Positions 45,926 through 57,880 of a stretch of 64,000 bases of DNA are shown piece after piece. This DNA comes from Isochrysis galbana (Eukaryota; Haptophyta; Isochrysidales; Isochrysidaceae), in NCBI GenBank assembly GCA_018136815.1, contig CM030931.1, positions 10,179,072-10,243,071 on the forward strand, given 5' to 3'. Both the position numbers and the translations under genes were made by a program. Each line of letters begins with the position of its first letter. The stretch's first letter is position 1. Below the pieces are notes generated by a model, which did no database searches, was not told where the DNA came from, and was given only the letters and a program-made list of their open reading frames with translations.

Positions 45926-47922
45926 ATGTCGGCGCAGACTCGGATGCAGTATCTCAACAGGCAAGGCGATGATATCGGCAGCTGGGGCACAAAGAAACCC
46001 GGCTTCTACCGTCCAGAGGTCCTCTTCGAGCACGGCGAGAAGCTCCGGCTCGCTGGCTACGAGGATCTCAACGCTGGCCGCACCGCTGACGCATACGTGA
46101 AACTGCTCCGCTTCACCAAGTTCTACGACCTTTTCCTCGAATCCAAGCCCGATAAGAGCTCGCCTATGCTCGTCGACTTTCGGCGCAAGATGGTATCGTG
46201 CGTGAGTACGCTCGAAACTCTCAAGGGCCAGCTCCTCCAGCAATGGGGTGACCATGCTGCAGCGGCCAACGTCATCAGCAAGGAACAGGACGAGCTCCAG
46301 GATGACGATATGGCGCAGATTGTCCTTGCGCTCGAGTCGCGCTTGCAAAAGCTCAAGGGGCAGCCACCGCCAAAGCCCGCCTCTCCGCCGACGGTTTCTA
46401 AGTCTCCGCCGGCGCCAGCACGAAAGGAGTCGAACCATGTAGCCTCGAGTACTGGGCTTGCCGGTCCAGCAGGTGCAGCCTCGTCTGTTTCGCACGTGAC
46501 CGCGGGCTCGGCGACCTCTCAGCAGGCGCCGAGTCTAGAGAGCATCATTGCACAGGGTAACTTACTCAACCCGTCGGCGAAAGCGCACTGGGCAAATAAG
46601 TGTGGCAGCGGGACATCACACAACCCATATGGCCCACCGCCAACGGAATATTTGGAGAGCTCTCCAGATTCCACTCAGATGGTCCCTGGCACCACGCCTT
46701 CGGGCGTCCCGCCGCCGCCATTCATCCAGCTGCAGCCGCCTGGTGGAGTGTCGGCTCGGGCCATGCATGGAGATATTCTGGCTCGTGAAATGCAAGAGAT
46801 CACGCTCATCCCTACTCCAGCAGCGCCTCCTCTTGAGTCATCGGTCTCGATCCCGACCAGACAGACGCCAGCTGCGCCTGTTTCTCCTTCGCCCGCAACA
46901 CTTGGTCCGAGTATAGTGGCTTCTGACGGGGGCTTCCAGCCAAACGCGATTGTGGAACCAAACTCAGATGAACATCCTTCCAAATCCCGACTGCCTCCCG
47001 ATGTGCCCCCCCCCAAATATCAAACCACATTCGCCAACACCATGTACCCAACAATAGCGCGACCGCTTCGGCAGCTCCCGTCTGGGCACCTGGGCGCAAT
47101 GCTTTCTCCCCAGACCAGCGGTGCACTCTTTCCCTCGGGTAGGAGCGAGGCCACTATCGCCCCTGCTCCGTCAACAAGTTTCGCGTCACCCAACTCCATT
47201 CAGCTCAGGGTTAACGGCGGGGAGAGCAGCTCTATCCCTCCACCTCCCGAGCGCGGCATGCGGGAGGCTGCACCGGGCACAATCTGCACACCCGCTCGAC
47301 GGAATCTAGAGATTGACTCCCGGCCGCAAGATGCGCGCTCGCGTCTGACACGTCATCTCGCCCTGCGCGGCTTCCGCATCATGGATGTGCCGGGCGACAA
47401 CAACTGCCAGTTTCATGCTCTTGCAGACCAACTCCAGCAGCTCGGTGTGACGGGATGGTCTGCCATGACACTTCGCAAGAAGACGGTGCAGTGGTTGCGT
47501 GAGAATGGCAATCGACCCATGGATGACGGCAAAGTTGGCCAGGCATGCAAATTACGAGATTCTGTTGGAGCTGAAAACTGGGACAGGTGCGCAACGTCTG
47601 ACTGCTCGTCGACGCAGGCTGCGCATTTGCGTTCCGTGTTTGCGGGCGGCCACAGACCATCACATCGCTCAAACTTCGTCCTGTTTTGCGTAGGTACATA
47701 CACGAAATGTCTCAGCATGGCGTGACATGGGGCGACGAGGCCACATTGCTTGCGGCATCGGTACTCTTCAAGATGGAGATCGTTGTCATCAGCTCTCTCT
47801 CCCCCGATTATTGTCACATTGTGACCCCACCAGATATGTGGAAGGTGCCTCTTACTCGACGGTGTTATTTGGGTCACTTTGCGGAGTTTCACTACGTCTC
47901 CACACGGCCAGTTGCAGGCTAG
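45926..47922 (+). CDS. OTU-family cysteine protease with N-terminal USP8/AMSH-like domain
   Basis: Two exons, 45926-47586 and 47694-47922, give 629 residues. The 107-nt GT-AG intron splits an Arg codon and the phase matches. Residues ~25-140 are helical, with 'YRPEVLFEHGEKLRLAGYEDLNAGRTADAYVKL' in successive blocks, resembling the dimerisation/MIT-like region of USP8 and AMSH. A Pro/Ser-rich disordered linker (~160-460) follows. The OTU domain is C-terminal: Asp491 and Cys494 in 'GDNNCQFHALADQL', 'WGDEATLLAAS', and His620 in 'EFHYVS'. It should cleave ubiquitin chains. The helical region suggests recruitment to ESCRT or endosomal partners. USP8/AMSH-like N-termini are known on USP and JAMM enzymes, so their joining to an OTU domain is unusual. 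Confidence 0.88.
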
Positions 47923-48616
47923 GTCAATCAACGGTGTATCGTAGTGCGCACCCGTAGCCGGCCAAAATAGCAAAAACGTGGGGTCCGATGCATCAATGTT
48001 GCTCTCTACTGATTTTTAGGCCGGAAAAACCTCGACTCACTTCGAAAAAATTAAGATTCAGACTAGTAGTGGTTTGGCACTACTAGCTACTAGACGCCAT
48101 CGCTCCTCCTTCTCCTTCAGGAATACGGAATACAACACGCCAAGGCCTCGTGCGTGAAGGCTGGAGAGGCAAAACGCCCCTACGGCGTACGCTTGGGCGG
48201 CGTTGCCATAGACAGGGTTACTCCGGCATCACCTCCCACTGTGAAGGTGGTGGTGGATGTCCGTCCGGAGAGGAGGAAGGGGGCAGGGCAGGCATGATGC
48301 CTGACTCTACAGAGGTTGGGGAAACCCCCATTGAGACATCCAGCGTCCAGCACGGGACGCACCGGATGGGATTCTCCACCTGACGAATTGGACAGACCCA
48401 CACACAGGAGGGGGGGAGGGAGAGAGGGGGAGGGAGGGACCCGGGGGGGGAGATAGACCAATAGACATACCAGTTGTTTATGTTAATGTTCTCGTCATAT
48501 ACGGTAATAATTCCCCGGTCCCAGGGGGTGTCCCCATGGTTCCCGACCGCCATCCGCGCCCAGAGTTCCCCCGCGGAAAGAGTGAACGCACGGCGTGCAC
48601 CTTCCTGGAAGTTGCT

Positions 48617-49010
48617 ATGCGCACGCACGGCGCCCCCGCGGGGGGGCCGATGCACATCGCGCCGTGCCCACGCACGGCGTGCACAATGTGATTGCAAGTC
48701 ACCACACGCGCTGCGTAAAGAAACATCTCTTACATGGCTTGTTTACGTAGGTGTAGGTGTGGGCCTTAGTGGGTACGCAGAGGGAAAAGTTGACATGCGC
48801 ACGCACGGCGTATCCGCGGGGGGACCGATGCACATCGCGCCGTGCCCATGCACGGCGTGCACGATGTGATTGCAAGTCATCACAAGTGCTCCGTGTGAAA
48901 TATCTCTTAAAATGAGTGTTTATGTAGTTGTCGGCCTTTAGAGGAGACACAGGGGAAAAGCTCTGACACGGCGTCTCCCTCGGGGGGAACATGCACCGCG
49001 GGGGGAAGCA
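48617..49010. repeat. Satellite-like tandem repeat, ~178-bp unit
   Basis: The unit beginning ATGCGCACGCACGGCG at 48617 recurs at 48795, and a decayed third copy begins near 48963. Units share CCGATGCACATCGCGCCGTG and GTGATTGCAAGTCA segments. A related single unit lies at 55595-55665. Confidence 0.8.
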
Positions 49011-49072
49011 GAGAAAAAAAGTTGTTATGCTAGTCTGCATTTAATTTTAAAATACTGCTCTATATACAACTG

Positions 49073-49127
49073 TGGACATTCGATCGCTCAAATCTACTGA
49101 TGTCCCACAATCGACGGAACGCGACTT
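49073..49127. repeat. Core repeat B, copy 2 (left side of the DDE gene)
   Basis: GGACATTCGATCGCTC ... TCGACGGAACGCGAC matches the copies at 1983-2037 and 55673-55727, in the same orientation. It directly precedes the minisatellite. Confidence 0.75.
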
Positions 49128-49553
49128 CCTCCGCCGCCCTCGCCGCCTCCTCCATCTCCTCCGCCGCCCTCGCCGCCTCCGCCATCTCCTCCACCGCCCT
49201 CGCCGCCGCCGCCCTCGCTACCTCCGCCCTCGCCGCCGCCGCCCTCGCCTCCGCCGCCCTCGCCGCCTCCTCCATCTCCTCCACCGCCCTCGCCGCCGCC
49301 GCCCTCGCCACCTCCGCCCTCGCCGCCGCCGCCCTCGCCTCTCGCCTCCGCCGCCCTCGCCGCCGCCGCCCTCGCTCGCCTCCGCCGCCCTCGCCGCCTC
49401 CTCCATCTCCTCTACCGCCCTCGCCGCCGCCGCCCTCGCCACCTCCGCCCTCGCCGCCGCCGCCCTCGCCTCCGCCGCCCTCGCCGCCTCCTCCATCTCC
49501 TCCGCCGCCCTCGCCGCCTCCTCCATCTCCTCCACCGCCCTCGCCGCAAGCTG
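49128..49553. repeat. CCGCCCTCGCCGCCTCC minisatellite
   Basis: GC-rich repeats built from 15-bp blocks (GCCGCCCTCGCCGCC with CTCCATCTCCT insertions) are arranged in a higher-order pattern. Long Ala/Pro/Arg frames on both strands are consequences of the repeat. Confidence 0.92.
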
Positions 49554-49923
49554 GCAAACTAATAAATGGACCACGGGGGGCACGGGTAGGGGTGGGGAGG
49601 GGAAGACAAAAAAAAAACCGCGAGTCGCTTCTTCGGGCTGTTTTTTTTCTTGAGAAACTGGGCGAATTCCCCCCGCCCTTTTCCGTCCTTTCCGTCGCGG
49701 GGGGGGGAGCGATGACGTCCCCGGCCCACCCTAACAGGCAGACCTTCGCCGCACTCCAGAAGGAGTGTGGCGGCGGTCCGCCCCTCCGCACGAGAGGGAA
49801 TCGGTTGAGACGGTCCTAGCGGCCCTCTCACCGGTCCCTCGACGTTCCCGCCATCCTCAGAGTCCGTTATTCCTTTTTCACCTGCCAGCATCCTGGTCGC
49901 TGCCCCCACCTCACCCACACCTC

Positions 49924-52900
49924 ATGCCCCTGCCCAGTGACATGATGAACGGCGACCCGACGCGCTCCGACGCGCATCAAGAGCGCGAAAGCACTTATGC
50001 GGAGCTGCCCTGCCTCGCAATCACCCCAGCCGCTCGCTCCGAACCCGATGCATGCAAGGTGGAGCGCCCCCTCACCCACGCAAGTGCAAACCGCGCAGTA
50101 TTCAACCTGTGCTCGGTCCAGGCGCTCGAGCAATGTTTACGACTCACAGAATCTTTCACCCCAGAGCAACGGAATCTTTTTGAGGCATTTGTTGCTACGC
50201 AGAGCGAGGCTTCGCGTGACAACGAACCGGGTCTCTTCGACACCATGGAGATATGCAATGACGGCGATGCTGGCATCGTAGATCGTGGAAAATTCTACGC
50301 GCCTGGAGCAGCGGACGCGACATCGCACGAGGTGCTCCTCCTCGCGCTGCTGCTCACGGCGCATCTCGACGCCGACATCAGGCGAGTGCAAGCATGGGTG
50401 CTTGCAGCCGAGTCGGACGCCGATCGCTTTGGCAGAATGCGCCTCGCCGGTGAGGTGTGGGCACCACCTACAGGCAACAAGACGTGGCTCAGCAATGGGC
50501 CTGTCCTGCAGCCATTGGCGGACGCAGTGGCAGTGCGTATGGGCAGCAAATCCGGCATCGTCGAGACGGCTGCGATTGTGCTCTCGGACTGGAGGGGGCT
50601 AGGTAAGCAGCGGCAGGTCGCGTCGGCAGAGATCGATTTTTATCTGAGGTCCATCACTAAGCCGAAGAAGACGCGCACGCTCAGCGGCCGGAAGCGCGAT
50701 GGGCACGGCAGCGCATCAGGGAGGCACGTCGCGGCCATACCGACTATTGCGGCATTTCTGCGAGAGCATGGTCCACGGCTGCGGCATGAGGTCGTAGCTC
50801 GTGCAACCGAGCCGACCTACGACCCTCGCAGCCTCACGAAGGCTGAGTTATATGAGGAGATGGCCGAGCGTGACGCACAGCACGAGGCTGAGATGGCGGC
50901 GGCAAGTGAGGCCACTGCGGCGGCGCTCGCCGAGGCGCAGAAACGGCTGGATGCAGCTAACAAGCTGAAATCAAAAGCGAGGCTAGGGAAGGCAGCAACG
51001 CAGGCAGCTGCGCGTGGCGCCGCTGGTCGGGCGCGCGCCGAGGAGCGAGAGAAGATGAGGGAGAAGCTCAACAAGGAGACCGCAGAGTTGCGAGCGCGCG
51101 CACTGGAGCAGCGTAAGGAGCTGCAGAAGGAGAGCGCGGAAGAGATAAGCCGCACAAAGCGGCTGAAAAACGTGGCGAATGCAGAGAAGCGCGAGGCAAA
51201 GCGCCGCGCCGAAAACTGGGAGGCACTGGCAGGCCGACGGCTCTCAAAGATCGCGCGGCAAAAGACACAGCTCCAGGAGTTGCGCATAGAGAATGAGGAC
51301 CTGAAGTGGGCCCTCAACGACGAGCGGGCACAAGAGGGTGCTCGGGCGCTCGAGCTGTTGGCAGCGATGCCAAAGTGGCAGGCTATTCGAGGATCCGGTG
51401 CATCGAAAGGCGGCGTTAAGTATGAGCAGTCCTACCGCGTGGTTATCTACTCCATGCTGGCCAACCAAACACCGCTCTCTGCGATCGGGCCCAACGTCAT
51501 CGCCGTCGTCAAGCAGATGGCGCCATGGGCAAATCCGGTGGCGCCATCGAGACGCATGCTCACTGAATGCCGCTTCGAGCTGCGTCTCATCGAGGAGGCT
51601 CTCGCTGCGCGCCGAGTCGCGTGCGCATACCGCATCCGGCAGCTCGGCTTCGACGAGACGACTAAGTTCGGTAACGCGGGGATCACGTCCAATGTCATCA
51701 TCGAGCCAACACATGGTGAGCCGGCACGAACACACCCTGTGTGGACTCTACTGTGGCCCACCTGCACCAGCACTGCTGCCGAGCCCTTTCCAGCCCTATG
51801 TCGCCCGCCGGCTATCTGTTTACAGGTGGTAAGCTCGAGCCGGTCATCTTGCGCTGCTGCTATATTTCGGATGGCGGCACGGCAGAGAGGGTCGCTGCTG
51901 CGATCGATTCCAAATGTTTCAGTCGGCTTCGAAAATTTCTCGTCGACTGGGAGGCGCTGTTCCGCAAGCGTAACCCCGGCGCGAAATGGACTGGACCTGA
52001 ACCATCGCGCCTCTCGATGGCTCGTTTGGCTGGCGGCGGCGCGATAATTTCCGACACATGCAACACTGCGCGTAAGACCCGACGCCTACTCACGGAGATG
52101 ATCCGTGCGCAGGCGATCGAGATGATCGGCCTCGATATCTACGAGGCGATGACCGACAACGAGAAGGAGCGCGTCACTCGCGTGCACGAGTTTGACTGCG
52201 TGAACCACTTGCGCAATATCATTTTGAATGCGATGTCAGACGCGATGTCGGCACATGTTGCCGAGGAGCTCAAGCTGCACCTTGAGGCCTTCTCATCTTG
52301 GGAGCGCTTGACGACTGACTTTACGCAATTACTGCGGGCCACCTACAAGGAGTTCCACCACGGCTGCCGCTACTACAAGGGAAAGGGGCGTGAGTTCACG
52401 GACTGGATCAACAAGAATCACAGCACCGCCTTTGTCATCCACTTCGAGCGCGCAGAGGGCGGGCGTCAAGATCTTGATTACGACGCCGCCGTGCCCCTTT
52501 ACGTCAATCGACAATTTATAGTGGAATTCTTATACTCGCTAGTATTCACCGCCGACCACTCTAACATCCTAGAAGACTTTCTGTACATAACGCTTACCGC
52601 CATGGAGTATATCGCCATGATACGAGCGAACGCCATCATCGACCTGGTAATCTCGCGGCCCTTGCGCTGGCTTTCGGGCAAGTCGTACGAGCTCCATCAG
52701 TGGTCGCCTCTCGATATGAGCCGCGCCTTCGACCTCGTCTACGAGGCTTTTACGAAGGCGGCGGACGATGGCAGCGTTCTTCTGGATCCGACGCTAGATG
52801 TATTCAAATCGATCGCAGACGAACAGCCAAAGTTCGCGGCGTGGCGACGTTTCACCTTCGAGGAGCAAACCGTCCTCGCGCCCGATGGCACAACAAAACA

Positions 52901-54434
52901 CCGCATCTTCCAGCGCGTGCGCCAGGAGTTGCTCAACCCTACCGACCCGACCAACATCGCCACGAGGGAGAAGACTATTGAATACCTGCAGGTGCAGTGC
53001 GCCACAGCCCTACGGAAAATGGCCAACCCAAAGCTTGCCATCGCCAACAAGCTCACAGCGCTCGACGGCGAGATGAGCGCTGATCGGACGTCGAGTCGAC
53101 ACTTGGACACGATCGGGCTCGACGCTACGAACGACCGCCTAGCTGAGTCGGTCTTTGGAACGTACGACCGCGTACTTCAACAAAATAAGGGCATCTCGAT
53201 GGAGGCGGCATCAGCAGTGGCGCAGAGCATAAGGGCAAAGAGCTTCGTCACGGGCGGCGTGTACGACTCTCTACCACCAAAGGAGCAGGACGCCCTTTTT
53301 GAGCTAGCTCGTCTAACGGTAAAGCCCACTAGCCTCCACTAGCCACTAGCCCTCCCTCTATATAGTAGTATTACTTTTATTTGATTGGGAAGTCGCAGTT
53401 CACTCTTAAGAGCTCATAGACATCCCTATTTGGCTAAGTAGGTACGGGATGAGCGAGCAATCGACAAGGCTGACCACGCCGAGCTGGACAAATACATCGC
53501 CATGAAGCGCCGCACCAACTCCGAGAACGAGCTCAAAGCCCTGGTGGAGCGCTACGCCATCGCCCTCTCCTTGTACCAACGCTGGGAGACTTGCGGTGTC
53601 AACACTGTCACCGAAATGAGATCTTCCCTCGCTAAAATGGCCAAGGATGCGAAAACTTGCGGAGCACACCCTGGCGGGCGATCGGCAGACCCGACGCAGC
53701 AGCAGCTCGATTGGCTCCGCGAGCAACTCGAGATGCGCGTGATCGGCCTCGGGTTTGTGCACTTCAAGCTTCAATGGTCGTCAAGCAGCGATGCGACCGT
53801 CGGCACGGTGGCGAGCCTATCGGAGATGCTGAAGGAGATGCTCACCGAAGAAAATCAGCGCCGGCGCACCGGCAATCTCCCGAGGAGGGCGGCGGTGCCC
53901 GTGATGAAGCGCAAGACTTTCAAAGAGTTGGGCACGCCAACGGTGCAAGCTGCGAGTACGTCGATGACAACCAAAGATCTCGATCCCGAGCAGCTTCTGA
54001 AGTTGGCTGAGCGTAAACGCGAGGAGCTAGAGATCGAGGGCGAACTCGATATTACCAGCGACCGGCAACCTGCTAAGCCGCCCAAGCTGAACGACGAGTT
54101 TGTCGGGGCGGAGATCGAGATCAATTGGCGTTACTGGACTTTGGACGAGAAGACGGGGAAGCGGAAGGCGATGCTCATTTGGTGCGCGGGTGAGGTCGTG
54201 CAGATCGCCAACGGCACCTCAGATAAAGAGAGCCCGCGTTGCCAGAAGATCCTACAAGCAGGAGCGGTGCGCATCCGTTGGCCAGCCGATGCGGACTTCG
54301 AAGAGGAAGAAACGTTTTCGTGGTCTGTCTTGACGGAGGGTAATTGGAACCGCAATAAGCACATGGGGTGGCGGTTTAGTCCTGCGGAGCTAGTGAAGCG
54401 TGGGATGCAGCCCTCGGTAGCCAACGCGGAATGA
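49924..54434 (+). CDS. Large DDE (RNase H-like) transposase-like protein, three exons
   Basis: Exons 49924-51715, 51826-53318 and 53442-54434 join in phase to 1,425 residues with GT-AG introns of 110 and 123 nt. The first ~300 residues are unrecognised. Residues ~320-500 are an Ala/Glu/Arg coiled coil. The nuclease core has Asp577 in 'GFDETTKFG', Asp674 in 'ISDTCNTARK', a C-x2-H (Cys722/His725) in 'DCVNHLRN', a ~310-residue mostly helical insertion, and Glu1038 in 'RLAESVFG'. D, D, CxxH and E with a helical insertion are shared by hAT, Mutator, Kolobok and KDZ-like transposases, but I cannot place it in any one. The C-terminal ~100 residues (about 1305-1405) carry paired Trp/acidic strands ('WCAGEVVQI', 'VRIRWPADADF') like an SH3, Tudor or Agenet barrel. 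The reading frame is intact over 4.3 kb. Related repeats lie on both sides. Confidence 0.75.
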
Positions 54435-55560
54435 CTCTCATTGTGTAAGTTTGCCCATAGCTACCCGATTAAGTGCCTAAATTGAACGAAAAAGAGCAAA
54501 AACAAAATATTTTTAACGATAGTAAGGAGAAAAAAATATATCACTACTCTTACGTAAAGAGCACGACATTCACGTACGGATTCTCGGACTGCCCGTTTCG
54601 AAAGGCGCTCAGAAAGACTGTCGCCGTTCGGCTCAGCTCTACGGAATGGGCCAAGTAGAGGGTTCGCCCCTCTCATTCTAGCCCGCACTCGACAGGGAGG
54701 CCTCCCATCGGTGGTCGGATGGGCATTCCTGGAGGGGCACAGCTCCCCCAGAAGCATCTGCGTCGATCTCGACGGCGTCGGCCGCGCTCGCGACCGCGCA
54801 GGGATCCCAGAGTGCCAAGCGCTCTGTTGGGGCTTGCGATGTGAAGGCGGCCAGTGCTGGTGGGGGGTACGGGCGCGCTTGGAGGGGGTAGATCGCGCGT
54901 GGTCGATCGTGTTTTGGTTGGTAAAGTGCTCCCAGCCCTCGATATTCAGCATGCGCGATCGCCAATGGCCTCCCTGCGGGGTTGGCTCTTTGGCGCTCAC
55001 GCGTGCCCACAGCGCCTGCAAAATTCAGGCCGTGGCGCGCGTTATTCGTCGAGATATGGCACAGGCTGGACGCTGCCTTGTTTTGTACATGTATTTGGGG
55101 CTGAATTCACCGGTATCGGCGGTTGATTGGCGGTGTGATGTCCCGGCGACTCATTTTTGTACTGCTGGTCCGACGGCCCAACGTGTGTCTGTGTGTATTG
55201 CGTTGGGGGTATGTAAAAGAATGTAGATATACGTTCAAATTATGGGCAGCTAGCTCGTGTCTCAACCCGACCATAACCACCGGTACCCAACCAGCAAAAA
55301 AAACGCCGGTTGGCGACCATGAGCGGCTTTCAAGCGATCGCCAAAGTGGCAACGCTCAACTGAGCGGGCCCGTCGATTGCACCCGACCAAAAAATGAGAT
55401 TTTTCGCCCGTCAGAGCGCGCGCGCGCGAAAGAACTAGAAGCTGAGACTTGGAAGGTGCATTCCTACCATCACAACAAAGTGTCCCATGCCATCATAAGG
55501 CCAATTGGGCCCAATTCTGAAAAGTCGATTTTTCCCCTCCCCACCCCTAGCACGGGGGCA
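54435..55560. other. 3' flank of the DDE gene, no gene recognised
   Basis: An AT-rich stretch (54470-54550) is followed by GC-rich DNA. A minus-strand frame (55021-54461) lacks an ATG and is not assigned. Confidence 0.4.
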
Positions 55561-55594
55561 CCGTAGGTGAAAATATATTCCCACGTACGCGTCC

Positions 55595-55727
55595 CCACGG
55601 GGGAAAACGATGCACATCGGGACGGTGTGCATGCACTTCGTCTCATTGTGAGCAATGTGTTGTTTATAATAACTGTGGACATTTGATGGCTCCATTCGAT
55701 TGATGTCCCATAATTGACGGAACGACA
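55595..55727. repeat. Satellite-like unit plus core repeat B, copy 3 (right side of the DDE gene)
   Basis: GATGCACATCGGGACGGTGTGCATGCA resembles the 48.6-kb units in two shorter blocks. Core B follows at 55673-55727 (GGACATTTGATGGCTCC ... TTGACGGAACGAC). The order, satellite unit then core B, is the same as at 48.8-49.13 kb. Confidence 0.7.
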
Positions 55728-55927
55728 CCTTTGCGCGTTTTCTGGTTACGCATCGCTGTGGGGGCTACCGTTGGGCGGTCCAGGGCCCAAAGGGCACCGG
55801 ATATGTGCTAGTTACACCTATCCGGTCACCATATCCAAAAATCTCGTAATGAATCCTCAATCTTGACATGGTCAATTTTCACCCTTAGAAGTTAAAATTA
55901 AAATAGCTGTTCGACTGCCCTAAAAGA

Positions 55928-56102
55928 GAGAGGGCGCTCCACAACCCAAGATCATATGCGTCCACGCGAATCTTTTGACCGAGAACGAGAGAAAGCAGAG
56001 AATTATAACGATAAATGCCCAACGACGAAGAGAAGAGAGAAGAGAGAAGCCTAACCTAACGAGTGTCGATTCTCGATTCGTCGATTCGCGAATGCGACAC
56101 CC
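55928..56102 (+). repeat. Inverted repeat C, left copy (upstream of UXT)
   Basis: It runs from GAGAGGGCGCTCCACAACCC to GAATGCGACACCC. It matches the reverse complement of 57881-58040 with small insertions and few substitutions by eye. Confidence 0.8.
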
Positions 56103-56109
56103 GACACCC

Positions 56110-56180
56110 ACCCCCTTTCTCTTTCTCTTTCTCCCCCCCCCCCCTCCATCTCCCTCTACAAACCCCCGTTCCCCCAGCGC
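56110..56180 (+). promoter_or_regulatory. Pyrimidine tract upstream of UXT
   Basis: CTTTCTCTTTCTC and C-runs lie about 300 bases before the UXT start. This is similar to the tracts upstream of other genes here. A promoter role is inference. Confidence 0.3.
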
Positions 56181-56471
56181 CCCTTCCCTCCCCTCCCTTG
56201 CTTGCGGCTTGTCGTGCTAGTACAAGGCCAGTGGCAGTCGCGGTACTTACCCTCATTGTTATTACTATTCTTATCGGTAGGACTGCCAGTGCACAGTGCA
56301 TATTAGATAAATTTGGCTCGAGGCAGTCTGACCTATTTTCGACTTGACGCGTCCTCAAAGCCGTCACTCGCTCGCTCCGGCGTCGGCTCCGCCCAGGAGC
56401 GAGGACGTGGCGACGTCGTGCAGTCCATCATCCGCCGCCGCGCCGCAGAGGCATCAAGCTCGCCGGTGCGG

Positions 56472-57159
56472 ATGGCGCAGGCGCGTGTGATGCGGCTCGA
56501 GGCGCTGATCAACGAGCACCTCAAGGTGGAGCTGCAGCGAGTGCTAGACCGACGCGACGCTCTCTATGAGCAGATTGCACAGTGCCTTGAGCTGCGGAAC
56601 AATATGACAATGCTCTCCTCGCAAAAGCTAGGCGCGGTCAAGACGCAGGTCAACCTTGGTTGCGACTTCTACGTCGATGCTTCAATGTGCGTGCGCCCAT
56701 AATGCAGCCGCATCACCATCTGGCATGCGTTCACATCCGCCCCCTTTACCCAATCCTTGCAGACCTGACACGAGATGGGTTTATGTGAATGTGGGCCTAG
56801 GCTTCCACGCCCAAATGACGTTGGAAGAAGCGGCAGCATTCAGCGAGGCGAGGGAAACCCGATTGACTGCTCAGGTCGAAGACCTCTCGAGTCGAGCTGC
56901 GGAGCTCAAGGCTAAGATCAAGATTGCGGTCGGAGCTGTTGATGAGGTGAGCCACCTTGCTAGCCCTCCCACATTTCTCAGCATGCCCTTTGCACAAGTC
57001 TCCATGCCCGTGATCATATTTCCGGCAATATCCCTAATCGGACTATCCGCGGCTTCCAGAACAGTTCTGGAACATCGTGGGGCGCCATTGATGTCGAATC
57101 CCGTGAGCTGCCTTACCTTGCAGTTTCAATTTTCATAGGTGATGCAAGAAGCGAGCTAG
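56472..57159 (+). CDS. UXT: UXT, prefoldin alpha-type subunit
   Basis: Three exons, 56472-56686, 56763-56946 and 57139-57159, encode 139 residues. The first 76-nt intron splits an Ile codon with matching phase; the last exon is only six codons plus stop. Two long helices (~1-55 and ~95-133) flank a beta-hairpin core containing 'VNLGCDFYVDASIPDT' and 'VYVNVGLGFHAQMTLEEA'. These match the UXT signatures 'LGCNFFVD', 'PDTSRIYV' and 'LGYGFFLELTL'. The length is close to the animal protein (157). UXT belongs to the URI/prefoldin-like (R2TP-associated) complex, acting in assembly of RNA polymerases and PIKK kinases. The frame extends upstream without an ATG. Copies of inverted repeat C lie on both sides of the gene. 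Confidence 0.93.
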
Positions 57160-57877
57160 TGACGGCAGACGGCCCAGCTTTGCGGGCACTTTCCTTAGCG
57201 TCCGCCATACAAACGTGCTAGACGTTGGTTGATCCATGACCCGAGCAAGTCGAACCTCATGTTGTTGCTCACTTCCTTGGCAGGGCGTATTCATAATCTT
57301 CATTATTCCACTTAGTAGTAGTGATTTGTGGTATGCGAATAGTTTAAGGTTTAGAGCCGTTTCACGGTGTGACCGTGTGACTTTCTCTTCTCTCCTCTGA
57401 GTAGACGTTCATCCATCTCCTTGGTCAAGAAAAAACATCTGAAGATTGAGAGCTAAACACCTACTAAGGCCCGGCAACTATTACCTCCCTACCTACCGAC
57501 ATGGCCCTTACAGCATCCCTTCGGAAGCCCTTCGCTCCACTCCTTGTCCTTCGACTTCCCCAATCCTTGAAACAGCCCTCCCATATGACCCCGACCCCGG
57601 CCCCTTGCGCACCACTTTCTAACATTTGTCCCCCCGCGCGAGCCAAAGGTCGCGTTCCGTCGAAAGAGGACCATGCAAAAGTATTTACTATTTATTTTTA
57701 TTTTATATTCATATCCTGTTTAAATTAACGGTAAAAGTAAGATTTTATTTATAATTAACATATCCTTAATTACGCTCAACATACAAAATACGAGTTCTAC
57801 AACGGGCTTAGGCAGAGTCGGCAAGTATTAAATACAATATGAAATACATAATTTATATTAATGAACAGTTCCCGCGG
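57160..57877. other. 3' flank of UXT, AT-rich
   Basis: 57700-57860 is markedly AT-rich for this window (runs of TTTATTTTTATTTTATATTC type). No gene is recognised. Confidence 0.5.
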
Positions 57878-57880
57878 GGG

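Noticed and set aside
49060..49819. Long Ala/Pro/Gly/Arg frames on both strands
   Set aside because: They follow the GC-rich 15-bp minisatellite and show no amino-acid pattern beyond the repeat.
54461..55021. Minus-strand frame containing MLNIEGWEHFTNQN
   Set aside because: No ATG start and no family resemblance. Kept as unassigned intergenic sequence.
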